A stretch of 64,000 bases of DNA from Ruminococcus sp. UBA1409 (lineage in GTDB: Bacteria > Bacillota > Clostridia > Oscillospirales > Ruminococcaceae), in the NCBI GenBank assembly GCA_002305045.1, contig DBPX01000020.1, forward strand, positions 12,791 to 76,790. Direction: 5' to 3'. A model generated the notes under the pieces. The model searched no databases and was not told the DNA's origin. It was given only the letters and a program-made list of their open reading frames with translations. Within the stretch, counting starts at the first letter, position 1. Every line of letters begins with the position of its first letter. Both the position numbers and the translations under genes were made by a program. This document shows, piece by piece, positions 8,876 to 16,962 of this stretch.

Positions 8876-9115
8876 ATGGAAAAGGCTGCTAACAAGCCCC
8901 TGAAGAGGCATCACAAGAAGGTTTGCATGTTCTGCGTTGACAGAGCTGAGACCATTGACTATAAGGATACCGCAAAGCTTAGAAAGTGCTTGACCGAAAG
9001 AGCCAAGATTCTTCCCAGGCGTGTGACAGGTACCTGTGCATACCATCAGAGAGAGCTTACCAAGGCTGTAAAAAGAGCCAGATATGTCGCTCTTCTGCCC
9101 TACTCTGCTGACTGA
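8876..9115 (+). CDS. rpsR: Small ribosomal subunit protein bS18 (zinc-binding form)
   Basis: A 79-residue 30S protein. It carries the Cys residues of the zinc-binding (C+) form of S18 (CMFC, then KLRKCL and TGTC) and the conserved segment [25 protein letters not shown] precedes the ATG. The terminator 60 bases downstream closes the operon. Confidence 0.95.
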   Translation: MEKAANKPLKRHHKKVCMFCVDRAETIDYKDTAKLRKCLTERAKILPRRVTGTCAYHQRELTKAVKRARYVALLPYSAD

Positions 9116-9174
9116 TTCGGTCGGCTGACATCGGGTAAAGCCGGGGATTCAGCCTCGGCGCATCTTTAATATTT

Positions 9175-9206
9175 TGCGGACGGCATTACTGCTGTCCGCA
9201 TTTTTT
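9175..9206 (+). terminator. Terminator of the rpsF-ssb-rpsR operon
   Basis: A TGCGGAC / GTCCGCA stem with a 12-base apical part is followed by six T. Confidence 0.85.
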
Positions 9207-9425
9207 GTCCCCATTTTTACGGGTATGCTGCGGTACGCCGTTCCAAGAATAAAGCCTACAGAGCGGCGAAGGCTGCAAAGCCCCAAAACGCCGCCCTGAA
9301 AAAGCTCCGGGAAGGCTTACCCCCGCCCTTGTTAGAGCCGGCGGCTTATCCTCCCCGGGAAAACGGCTACGACGCTGATTTTAGAGCCGCCTGCCAGGAG
9401 ACTAAGCGCTCCCCGGGACGGCAGA
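9207..9425. other. GC-rich spacer without a recognised gene
   Basis: No supportable coding sequence. There are short inverted bits (for example GCGGCG/CGCCGC around 9264-9292, and CCCCGGG twice), which could be remains of a decayed palindromic element like those at 6.1 and 15.6 kb. I cannot reconstruct complete arms. Confidence 0.4.
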
Positions 9426-11117
9426 CTAATTGCCGCTAAGACGCTTTTTCACCTCGTCAAAGGAGACGCCGAAGCGCTTGTATATCGTCTGAGCGTAGCC
9501 CACCTCGAGAGGTGCGCTTCTTGTTATCTTATAAAGCCTTCTGTTGTCGTCGGTGGTGTCGACCGTTGTGATTATGCTGACCAGCTTTGTATCGCCCTCA
9601 ACCTCCTCGTTTAGCCTGTCTAGGCTCTTTGCAAGCTCCAGAAGATGGGTAGCGTATACTCCTCTTATCCCTATGCAGCGGAATATTTTAGTCAGCTCGG
9701 TGGCGATGATTACGCACTCCGTCGGAGTGGTGGACTGTATCGACTCGTTTAGAAGCAGCATAGAGTAGCGGGTGGCGTTATCCACCGTGACCTTGAACTG
9801 CTTGCATTCCTGAGTAAAGCGGGAGGTGTTGAGTCCGACCTCCTCCTCCTTGGGAAAGTGGGTAAAGATAAAGTCGACGGGGCTTATCTCGCAGCTCTCG
9901 CAGGGGACATATATTCCCGCCTGAGCCAGCACCTGGATTATTCCTATAGCTCTTGTGTAGGTGGTCTTTCCGCCGTTGTTCGCACCTGTGAGGACATAGA
10001 ATCTTCCGTCGTCGTCCATGGTGCAGTCGTTTGTTATGATTTTGCCCTTGAGACTGCCCATGGGGTCCTGGGAGACCATCTGGGTGTAGAAGCTGAGGTC
10101 GAACACTCCCTTGGCTCTTAAAGCCCTGTCCTCCATGGGAAGGTATTTCGGTCTGCACATATCAAGACCTCTTGCCCTTACCGCCTCGATGATTCTCTTT
10201 GCTCCTATATAGAAGCTCATCTGGCTCTCAAAGGTGAGAATATCCTCGGTGCTCTTTTTAAAGTAGGCTCTTATCGCCCTGTCAAGATGGGTTATATACT
10301 CCGAGTTTATCTCTTTTAGCTCCCTGAAAAGCGGAGCCTCGAGGTCGTTGGTGCCGCCGTTTTCGTTGTAGAGCGAGTGAGTCCTTCCGATAGCCCTTGC
10401 CGAGTCGCCGTCTAGGTGCCTGAATATCCAGTCAAAGCGTCCCTTTTTCTTTATGCTGTCGGTGGACACCGACAGAAGCATAGCCTCCACCGGTCTCATC
10501 ATGTCGTCGAAGTTGATTCCGACGGTGACGCTCTTGACTCCCTTTGCAAGAACTCTGAGACATTCGTCCGTTTCACGCTTTACCTCGTCGAAGTATTCGG
10601 AGTTATACACCGAGGCAAAGTATTCGCTAAGACCGATCAGCGCCTGCGAGTTAAAGCGGTCCTTAAACCTCTGGCAGAACTCATGGCAGCTGGTAATGCA
10701 CTCTATAAAGGTTTTAAGAGAGCCGAGCCTTGTGTTCAGGGCATAAAAGCTGTCCGCAAGGCCGAGCTTCTGGATGTTTACATGCTCGTTGATGTAAAGC
10801 TTGTGGACATTTTCATAAAGCACCGCCTCAAGCTGCGGGACATTCAAAAAGTCCTCCAGAATGTCAAGACGGTAGTTTAAGACCTCCGGGTCGGTGGAGA
10901 GCTGGGTCAGCACTCTTAGGGCGTTGAGAGAGTTCTCCGGGCATATAAGCCTTGAAAGAAGCTCAAGCTCGAGATTTTGGACATAGTCCTGCGGCAGCTT
11001 GGCGATAGCCGACCCTCTTTCTATAGACCTCTGGCGCTTCCCCTCGTCTGGGTATAAAAGGTCGACAAGGTGCGGCGAGCTGCTGACGGTTGTTTCTTCC
11101 TGTGAAGTCTTTGCCAT
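9426..11117 (-). CDS. MutS-related ATPase (MutS-like, not canonical MutS)
   Basis: A 563-residue protein with a helical core/lever region (about 60-330) and a C-terminal MutS-type ABC ATPase (about 370-560). The Walker A is GANNGGKTT, the Q/D-loop region follows, and the Walker B is MLLLNESIQSTTP. The N-terminal mismatch-recognition and connector domains are missing, and so is the Smr domain of MutS2. It therefore belongs to the small group of MutS-related proteins of unknown role rather than to mismatch repair proper. NES instead of DE at Walker B recurs in such relatives as I know them, so I do not treat it as damage. The ATG at 11117 follows AAAGGAG; the 22-residue longer version lacks such a site. 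Confidence 0.8.
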   Translation of the reverse strand: MAKTSQEETTVSSSPHLVDLLYPDEGKRQRSIERGSAIAKLPQDYVQNLELELLSRLICPENSLNALRVLTQLSTDPEVLNYRLDILEDFLNVPQLEAVLYENVHKLYINEHVNIQKLGLADSFYALNTRLGSLKTFIECITSCHEFCQRFKDRFNSQALIGLSEYFASVYNSEYFDEVKRETDECLRVLAKGVKSVTVGINFDDMMRPVEAMLLSVSTDSIKKKGRFDWIFRHLDGDSARAIGRTHSLYNENGGTNDLEAPLFRELKEINSEYITHLDRAIRAYFKKSTEDILTFESQMSFYIGAKRIIEAVRARGLDMCRPKYLPMEDRALRAKGVFDLSFYTQMVSQDPMGSLKGKIITNDCTMDDDGRFYVLTGANNGGKTTYTRAIGIIQVLAQAGIYVPCESCEISPVDFIFTHFPKEEEVGLNTSRFTQECKQFKVTVDNATRYSMLLLNESIQSTTPTECVIIATELTKIFRCIGIRGVYATHLLELAKSLDRLNEEVEGDTKLVSIITTVDTTDDNRRLYKITRSAPLEVGYAQTIYKRFGVSFDEVKKRLSGN

Positions 11118-11277
11118 GATAGCTCCTTTCCTCCCGAAGATATAAATCGGGGCTTTTAATGTATTGATGATAGAAAATTTCAAGCCGTGGGCTTTTTAGC
11201 CTATTATATCACGGCCTACCCTTAAAAGCAATACCGGCTTTCGGCAGGGGATTTGCAAAAGCTGACCCCTTTGGCTA

Positions 11278-11306
11278 TTGCAATACAGGAAAAGATGTGC
11301 TATAAT
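11278..11306 (+). promoter_or_regulatory. Promoter of rubredoxin-superoxide reductase operon
   Basis: TTGCAA, 17 bp, perfect TATAAT; the rubredoxin ATG is 114 bp downstream of the -10. No obvious PerR or Fur box was recognised. Confidence 0.75.
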
Positions 11307-11419
11307 GAGCTAAGATGCAAAGCCTTTGAGCTTTAGCTTGTCGAAAAAGTCCAGCCCCTGCTAGACTTTTTTGAATAAATTAGAGGCGGCAATTGATATT
11401 TTAATGAGGAGGTTGTATT

Positions 11420-11575
11420 ATGAAGCATGTATGCGATGTTTGCGGCTGGGTTTATGACGAGGCTGAGGGCTACCCCGAGGGCGGAATCGCTCCCGGCACC
11501 AAGTGGGAGGATATCCCTGAGGACTTTGTCTGCCCGCTCTGCGGAGCCGGCAAGGAGATGTTCTCCGAGGAGTAA
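11420..11575 (+). CDS. Rubredoxin
   Basis: A 51-residue electron carrier. The translation begins [17 protein letters not shown] and ends in [17 protein letters not shown], giving the two CxxC(G) knuckles that hold one iron. GAGGAGG precedes the ATG. It lies 52 bases before the superoxide reductase gene, and rubredoxin is the known electron donor to that enzyme in anaerobes, so the pair should work together. Confidence 0.95.
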   Translation: MKHVCDVCGWVYDEAEGYPEGGIAPGTKWEDIPEDFVCPLCGAGKEMFSEE

Positions 11576-11627
11576 TTAAGAATATTAGAGCAAGGAAAGG
11601 TCTTGCTTACCTGAAAGGATGTTGACT

Positions 11628-12011
11628 ATGAAACAGAGATTTTATATCTGCCCGCACTGCAAGAAGATAGTCGCCATAGTTAGAGATACCGCAGCTCCGC
11701 TTATCTGCTGCGGCGAGAGGATGACCCTTATCGAGCCTGGCACCACCGATGCCGCCGTCGAGAAGCATGTTCCCGTCATCAGGCAGGAGGGCGGCATGGT
11801 CTATGTAACCGTCGGCTCTGTGGAGCATCCGATGACTGCGGAGCATTACATAGAGTGGGTGTCTTTGCAAACCGCTCAGGGCAACCAGAGAAAGCAGCTT
11901 AATCCCGGCGACAAGCCCGAGGTATGCTTTGCCATCTGTCCTGACGATACCGTCGAGGCGGCGTATGCGTACTGCAATCTTCACAGCCTCTGGGCAGGAA
12001 AGCCGGAGTGA
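11628..12011 (+). CDS. Superoxide reductase (desulfoferrodoxin type)
   Basis: A 127-residue enzyme that reduces superoxide to peroxide without making oxygen. The N-terminal desulforedoxin-like part has CPHC and a CC pair. The C-terminal catalytic domain carries the iron ligands in EKHVPV, VEHPM, EHYIEW and CNLHSLW, the normal His4-Cys set. The ATG at 11628 is preferred because the upstream ATG at 11619 abuts its Shine-Dalgarno. It is co-transcribed with rubredoxin and indicates a strict anaerobe coping with transient oxygen. Confidence 0.93.
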   Translation: MKQRFYICPHCKKIVAIVRDTAAPLICCGERMTLIEPGTTDAAVEKHVPVIRQEGGMVYVTVGSVEHPMTAEHYIEWVSLQTAQGNQRKQLNPGDKPEVCFAICPDDTVEAAYAYCNLHSLWAGKPE

Positions 12012-12079
12012 TTTCGGTAAGGCATATATAGTATGTCAAGACCCTGATAACCCTGATAAAGGGAAATATTTGTAGCATC

Positions 12080-12114
12080 AATCCGCTCGGACAGACCCGG
12101 GCGGATTTTATTTT
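12080..12114 (+). terminator. Terminator of the rubredoxin-superoxide reductase operon
   Basis: An AATCCGC / GCGGATT stem with an inner CGG/CCG extension, then TTATTTT. Confidence 0.75.
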
Positions 12115-12137
12115 GCGGTCTGCCTGCAAGCCCAGCC

Positions 12138-14125
12138 TCATTTTAAACGCACGCTTATCCAGACATCCTCGCTGTACGCCCTTGCGCCGCCGTCCCGGCG
12201 TATCACCGCCACGCCGTCGAAGAAAAAGGCAAGCTCGCTATCTCCCGGGGACCAGCCCCTTCTTACCGTCAGGGAGTCCCTGCCGTCCGAGATTTTGACG
12301 CAGTCCCTGTAAAAATAAAGCTCAAGACCGAACGCTTCGGCAAAGCCCTCCTGACCTATTGATATAACAGGCTCTGAGGCTGCCGGCGAGCAGGACATGT
12401 AGACGGTATCGCAGCTGCTTTTAAGCTCTCCCGGGGAGAACTGGCCGTCCGAAACCACCGCCGCAAGGAGAATGTTGTCTATCCCGAGGCTGTAAAGACG
12501 CCTTTGAAGAGCAGCGTCAAGCCCTCCTCCCGACGCCACGGCGACGCAGCTGTTTCCCTGCCTTAGCACCAGTAAAAACTCTCCGTCATGCCCGATTAAA
12601 TCAAGCCGCACGGCATTAAAGCCTGCAAGCGTGGATATAAAGGCGGCAAGCACTGTGGCTCCCGACAGAAAAAGGCTTAATATCACGGCTTTTCTTTTGC
12701 TCAGGGTTAGGATGTAGTAAAGCGTCGTGATAAGGGCGGCGGCTACGGTCCCCAGAATAAGCCCGGGACTGCATGGAAGGTAAAACAGCCTGCAGGAGCC
12801 GAGCCACTCGCACAGCCTTATTACAGCGAGGCTATAAGCCCCGCAAGCTTTATAAGTGGAAGAAGAAAGGAAGAGCCTCCCATAAGAGAGTAGAGCATGG
12901 AAAGAATCAGTATCACCGGGCAAAGCGGAAGTATCACGGCGTTTGCCAAGGGTGCTATCAGCGACAGCTCGTCAAAGAATACGGCTATGCCGGGAGCCGA
13001 GCCTAGTGAAGCAAAAAGCGAGAGTATCAGCGCCTTTTTGACCCTCCCCGAGACCCCAAGCGCTCTTATTGCAAGGGGAGCCAGATATCCTGCGCCTATG
13101 ACTCCAGAGGCGGAAAGAAGAAGCGACGGGTCGCAGCAGGAGTAGGGCATAAGAATAAGCAGGGCTGTGACGCTAAATCCCAGCGAGGAGGTAAGAGTGT
13201 ACTCCCTTCCCAAAGCCCTGCCGATAAGGTATACAAATATCATAAAAAGCGCTCTCAGGGAGGATATTCTCAGCCCGGTGAGCGCTATGTAGAGGCTCAT
13301 TGAGGTCATGGTTATGCACAGCGTCAGCCATTTGCCGGCTCTTAGTATAGACATTAGCCCTATCAATGCGCCCGAGAGTATCGAGACATGAAGCCCCGAG
13401 ACGGCAAGAATATGCCCGACTCCCGAGCGGTTCATGCTTATCCTTAAATCATCGGGGAGGTATTCTGTGTCGCCTGTAAGCATGGCGTTAATAAGCCTGC
13501 CGCTTTTAAAGGGAAGCTCACGCATAACCGTGTCGGTTATTGCCTGCCTAAGCTCGGATGTCATAAAATACCCCTTTGAGACTATCCCGCCGGGAAGAAG
13601 CCTAGCGTCACCCTCCTTAGACAGCACCGCAAGTATCCCCTTATGGCGGTAGTAGCTGTTGTCAGAAGCTGCCTTAAGCTCTCCCGATACCAAAATTACG
13701 CTCCCGGGAGGCAGACCCTCCTCGGTGTAGAATATGTATTTTCCCACAACTCCCTCCGCCGAGCCGTATACCGTGACAAGCGAGCGGTCGTCTGTGCTGG
13801 AGGAAAGAACCATCCCTTTAAGCGTCACCGTTTTGTGCGAAGCCGAAAGCCCGGCTATTTTCGACTCGGTGAGGGATATATAAATACTGCCGTAGGACAG
13901 CGCCGAAAGCATCGAAAGAAGAATCAAAAGAACGGCTCTAAGACGAAAAGAGCCGCTCCGTCCCGAAGCCCTTATCATAATGATAATCGAAGTAGCTAAA
14001 GCCGCCGTGAGGACAAAAATCCCCAGTCTTATAGGGACGCTGTTATTGCCTCCTGTCATGTAGGCTGCTAGGAGTCCTGCTAAAAAGCCGAAGGCTGTAA
14101 GCTCGGCACGGTGTCTTTTTGGCAT
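12138..14125 (-). pseudogene. comEC: ComEC/Rec2 DNA-uptake channel, frameshifted, degenerate lactamase-like domain
   Basis: Two overlapping minus-strand frames together give one ComEC-like protein of about 660 residues. The 5' frame (14125 to 12821, 434 residues) has the N-terminal DUF4131-like part and the multi-helix Competence domain (MNRSGVGHILAVSGLHVSIL). It stops with ...AGLIASL just where the second frame continues with VIRLCEWLGS and further helices. Insertion of one base near 12823-12830 would restore a single frame. The C-terminal region aligns in position with the metallo-beta-lactamase domain, but the usual TH-x-D-x-DH cluster is gone (DNILLAAVVSDGQ). Either the gene is decaying or there is a sequencing error; the lost His cluster suggests a divergent family member even without the frameshift. 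Confidence 0.72.
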
Positions 14126-14278
14126 TTTAGTCCTCTTGATGGGTCGAAGTTTGTCGAGTTAATATATTAAAATATTACATGATTATAAGCGCAGAGTCAA
14201 CCCGTTCAAGAAATTTTTCAAAAATCCGTCCCTAGACTCGGGGAACAGAGAGCGTTTAAAATTGTAACTGTTTAGTAA

Positions 14279-14307
14279 TTGAATTTTGCCCTTAAATCGG
14301 TTATATT
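14279..14307 (+). promoter_or_regulatory. Promoter of the deacetylase lipoprotein gene
   Basis: TTGAAT, 17 bp, TATATT. The gene starts about 155 bp downstream. The rest of the 337-bp gap from comEC holds only AT-rich sequence and a weak imperfect inverted repeat near 14340-14378. Confidence 0.55.
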
Positions 14308-14462
14308 ATTTATAGAGGCGACATGATTCGACATCTTAAAGCCCGATGAAGAAAATACCTCTTATATTTCATCCTGGGCTGCACAGATTATTTTTGCACG
14401 GAATGTGCCCGGGCGTATAAAAACCGTCATATGCCCGGAGTCGGCAAGCAGGGGAATTGATT

Positions 14463-15476
14463 ATGAGATTAAAAGCATTAGCGGCAGCTACAGCTCTTGT
14501 CCTGGCGGCAGGCTGTCTTATGGGCTGCACTAAAATTGAAAGCGGATATTATGAGTATGGCTCGGGAATAGGCGCCGTCACCGGGGATATCCCAGAGGGA
14601 ATACCCTCCCAGCCCAGCAGCACACTGCCGGTTGAGGATATCCCGAATGTAATTTTGGACAGCGGCGACCAGTCCGTCTTGGAGGATATCCCGCTGGCTA
14701 CCGAGGGCGGCGAGCCTGCGGCTGAGGCCAGCACGACGCTCGACCTTAGCACGCTGATAGAGCCTCTTGCGCTGGGAGGTCCGTGGGACCACAGCACCCT
14801 CAGCACCGAGGGAGACGGCTACGGTCAGGGAACCCACTTTGACGAGCTTAACCGTCCGAGAGGGGCTATAAGGTTCAACGAGGAATACTCCAAGTACAAC
14901 GCCAAGGCGATAGATATCACCGAGGCAAAGGTCATAACCCTCACCTTTGACCAGGGCTATGAAAACGGCTACACAGCCAAGATTCTTGACACCCTAAAGG
15001 AAAAGGGAGTAAAGGCGACCTTCTTTTTAGTCATGGACTACGCCGAAAGGCAGCCGGAGCTGGTCAAGAGGATGATAGACGAGGGTCACACCGTCGGCAA
15101 CCACTCCTGGCACCACTACTCTATGCCGGAGCTGTCCGAGGAGGACGCCAGAAGCGAGATAATGGAGCTTCATGACTATATGCTTGAGAACTACGGCGTC
15201 CTTATGAACAAGTTTCGTCCTCCAAAGGGAGAATATTCCGAGCTCAGTCTGGCTGTGACAGGGGAGCTTGGCTATACCACCGTGCTCTGGAGCTTTGCCT
15301 ATGCCGATTGGGACACCGACAATCAGCCCGACCCCGAGGCGTCCCTGCAGAAGCTCATAGACAGAGCGCATCCCGGCGCAATATACCTTTTGCACTCGGT
15401 TTCCGAGACAAACGCCGAGATACTGGGGGCTTTTATAGATGAAATGCTCGCCCAGGGCTATAGCTTTATAGCCTGA
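14463..15476 (+). CDS. PdaA-like polysaccharide deacetylase lipoprotein
   Basis: A 337-residue exported enzyme. The N-terminal signal has lipobox-like ends (LAAGC and LMGC; Cys18 or Cys22 would be lipidated), then an acidic linker to about residue 130. The NodB-type deacetylase domain carries the PdaA-style motif 1 LTFDQGYENGYT, the zinc motif GNHSWHH, motif 3 RPPKGEYSE, and ADWDTDNQPDP with the final LLHS. PdaA-type enzymes deacetylate muramic acid as a step toward delta-lactam formation in spore cortex peptidoglycan. With spoVT nearby, a cortex role is a reasonable inference, though a general peptidoglycan deacetylase is also possible. An upstream in-frame TTG at 14457 is the alternative start. 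Confidence 0.85.
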   Translation: MRLKALAAATALVLAAGCLMGCTKIESGYYEYGSGIGAVTGDIPEGIPSQPSSTLPVEDIPNVILDSGDQSVLEDIPLATEGGEPAAEASTTLDLSTLIEPLALGGPWDHSTLSTEGDGYGQGTHFDELNRPRGAIRFNEEYSKYNAKAIDITEAKVITLTFDQGYENGYTAKILDTLKEKGVKATFFLVMDYAERQPELVKRMIDEGHTVGNHSWHHYSMPELSEEDARSEIMELHDYMLENYGVLMNKFRPPKGEYSELSLAVTGELGYTTVLWSFAYADWDTDNQPDPEASLQKLIDRAHPGAIYLLHSVSETNAEILGAFIDEMLAQGYSFIA

Positions 15477-15489
15477 TTCTAAAAAGCAT

Positions 15490-15522
15490 CGATGCCGTCT
15501 GCAGCTCCTGCGGGCGGCATTC
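15490..15522 (+). terminator. Terminator after the deacetylase gene
   Basis: An ATGCCG / CGGCAT stem with a GC-rich top, followed by TCTTTC. A moderate candidate. Confidence 0.5.
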
Positions 15523-15586
15523 TTTCGGCGTTCTTACCATGCAAACGGAGCCGCCCTCCCCAAATCTGTGCAAAAGCCGGCAAATC

Positions 15587-15767
15587 CGCCTCCCCTACGC
15601 AAAGCGAGCCGTCACGGCGTCAGCCGTGACGAAATGATTGCCGGGCAGATAGAAAAAAGCCTCCTGCAACCCCCTCGGGGAGGCGACTAGGATAAGGCTT
15701 ATGCGAAGCTCTAACCGGCAATCACTCGGTCAGCATCGCTGACAGCTCGCTTTGCGTAGGGGAGGCG
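15587..15767. repeat. Cloverleaf-like palindromic element 2
   Basis: Perfect 23-bp outer arms (15587-15609 / 15745-15767) and 9-bp inner arms (15636-15644 / 15715-15723). Between them lie three hairpins: 15611-15630 (8-bp stem, GTCA loop), about 15659-15684 and 15729-15743. Same architecture as element 1 at 6.1 kb: long arms, side hairpins with GTC/TGA-rich loops, a central hairpin and no coding content. It occupies the gap between the deacetylase terminator and the end of the AraC gene. Confidence 0.78.
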
Positions 15768-15916
15768 TCCTCTTTATCAAGCTGCCAAGAAAGAACGCCG
15801 CCTGCCGTCAGGCAATGCCGCCATCCTTTCGCATACTTTAAGTCACGATAGGAGGACATCACCGTCAGACATCTGTACTGCGAGGGGGCTGTTGATAAGA
15901 GCGCCTGTCGCAGCTC

Positions 15917-16771
15917 TTACAAGCCCTTTTTGAGCCTTCCCTTATACCCGGAGGGCGTGATCCCGTAATACGCCTTAAACGCCGAGGAAAAGTGAGAGCT
16001 TGAGGAATAGCCCAGCCTTTGTGCGGCGTCCTCGATGCTCATGTCCTCCCTTAAAAGAGTGACGGCGGCGTTCATCCTTGCCTCCTCCTTTTTGCGGCGG
16101 AAGCTCTTGGAGTAGTGACGCATCAAAAGCCTCTCGGTCTGACGCTTGCTAAGCCCCAGACGCCCCGCCAGCGACTCCAGCGTGAGGCTGCTGTAGTCGT
16201 ATAAAAACGCCTCCTCTATCGCAAGGTAGTTAGGCTCTGCGCCGATTCCGCCGTCTTGCTCGGGACGGTCGGTTCCCTTGCTCCTTTGATACAGCCTTAC
16301 CATGCTGACGACAAGCTGGGTCATTATGGCAATGATTATCTGCTCCCTTCCGGGGAGACTGCTTCTAAGCTCGGAAAAAAGCGAGAGCATCAGCTTGTGG
16401 ACGCTGCCGTCGTCGTACCCGAACCAGAAAGCCGTCCTTATGAACCGGGAGGCAATGTCTCCCGGCGGCTCCTTAGAGCCTCCCGACGCTTTAAGATAGA
16501 CGCAGTATTCGGTAAACTGGCTTGAGGGGGAGGCAAGCTGCTCATGCTCGACTCCCGGTCCTGTCATAAACAGGCAGCCGGGACGGATTTGGTACTCCCT
16601 GCCCTCGCATACAAGGACCCCGCTCCCCGACGGCACATAGTGAAGCTCGAAGCTGTTTTTGCTGTGCGAGTGCTTCGGCATCGGGGAAAGGTGCTTCTCA
16701 AGAGAAATATTCTGCACCGTAAACCGTGAATCGTCTATTTTAAAGCTTATTCCAAGCTCCCGGTATTTCAT
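15917..16771 (-). CDS. AraC-family transcriptional regulator
   Basis: A 284-residue protein with an N-terminal cupin-like ligand domain (HSHSKNSFELHYVPSGSG; FMTGPGVEH) and a C-terminal pair of helix-turn-helix motifs (about 185-280). The second contains SIEDAAQRLGYSSSSHFSSAFKAYYG, the AraC signature. GGGAGG stands 9 bases before the ATG at 16771; the longer version adds 22 residues without a better site. It is divergent from the sugar-acid operon, 191 bp away, and is the obvious candidate activator of that operon, sensing a sugar or sugar acid. That pairing is inferred from position only. Confidence 0.88.
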   Translation of the reverse strand: MKYRELGISFKIDDSRFTVQNISLEKHLSPMPKHSHSKNSFELHYVPSGSGVLVCEGREYQIRPGCLFMTGPGVEHEQLASPSSQFTEYCVYLKASGGSKEPPGDIASRFIRTAFWFGYDDGSVHKLMLSLFSELRSSLPGREQIIIAIMTQLVVSMVRLYQRSKGTDRPEQDGGIGAEPNYLAIEEAFLYDYSSLTLESLAGRLGLSKRQTERLLMRHYSKSFRRKKEEARMNAAVTLLREDMSIEDAAQRLGYSSSSHFSSAFKAYYGITPSGYKGRLKKGL

Positions 16772-16891
16772 AGTCCTTAACCTCCCGCCTATAAGCTCAA
16801 TTTTAGCTCCATGGCGGCAGGGTGTCAAGCCGCTCAAGGAAAAAATATCGAAAATGCGACATCACAATCAAAAATATGTCAGGTATAGGGC

Positions 16892-16937
16892 TTGAATAGC
16901 TCGGTATATTGTTATACAATGTATATTGTTATACAAT
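16892..16937 (+). promoter_or_regulatory. Promoter and tandem operator of the sugar-acid operon
   Basis: TTGAAT (16892-16897), 17 bp and TACAAT (16915-16920) form a sigma-A promoter. A 17-bp unit, GTATATTGTTATACAAT, is repeated head to tail with no spacing (16904-16920 and 16921-16937). Each copy contains the palindrome ATTGTTATACAAT. The first copy covers the -10, and the second lies at the expected transcription start. This is the geometry of a repressor site, and the sequence resembles GntR-type operators. No GntR gene is present in the window. Confidence 0.75.
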
Positions 16938-16962
16938 TAGGGAAAAGGCAGGAGGTAACGCT

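Noticed and set aside
9426..11117. Loss-of-function in the MutS-like ATPase because Walker B reads NES in place of DE
   Set aside because: Asn at this position is, as far as I know, common in this MutS-related group, and the rest of the site is intact.
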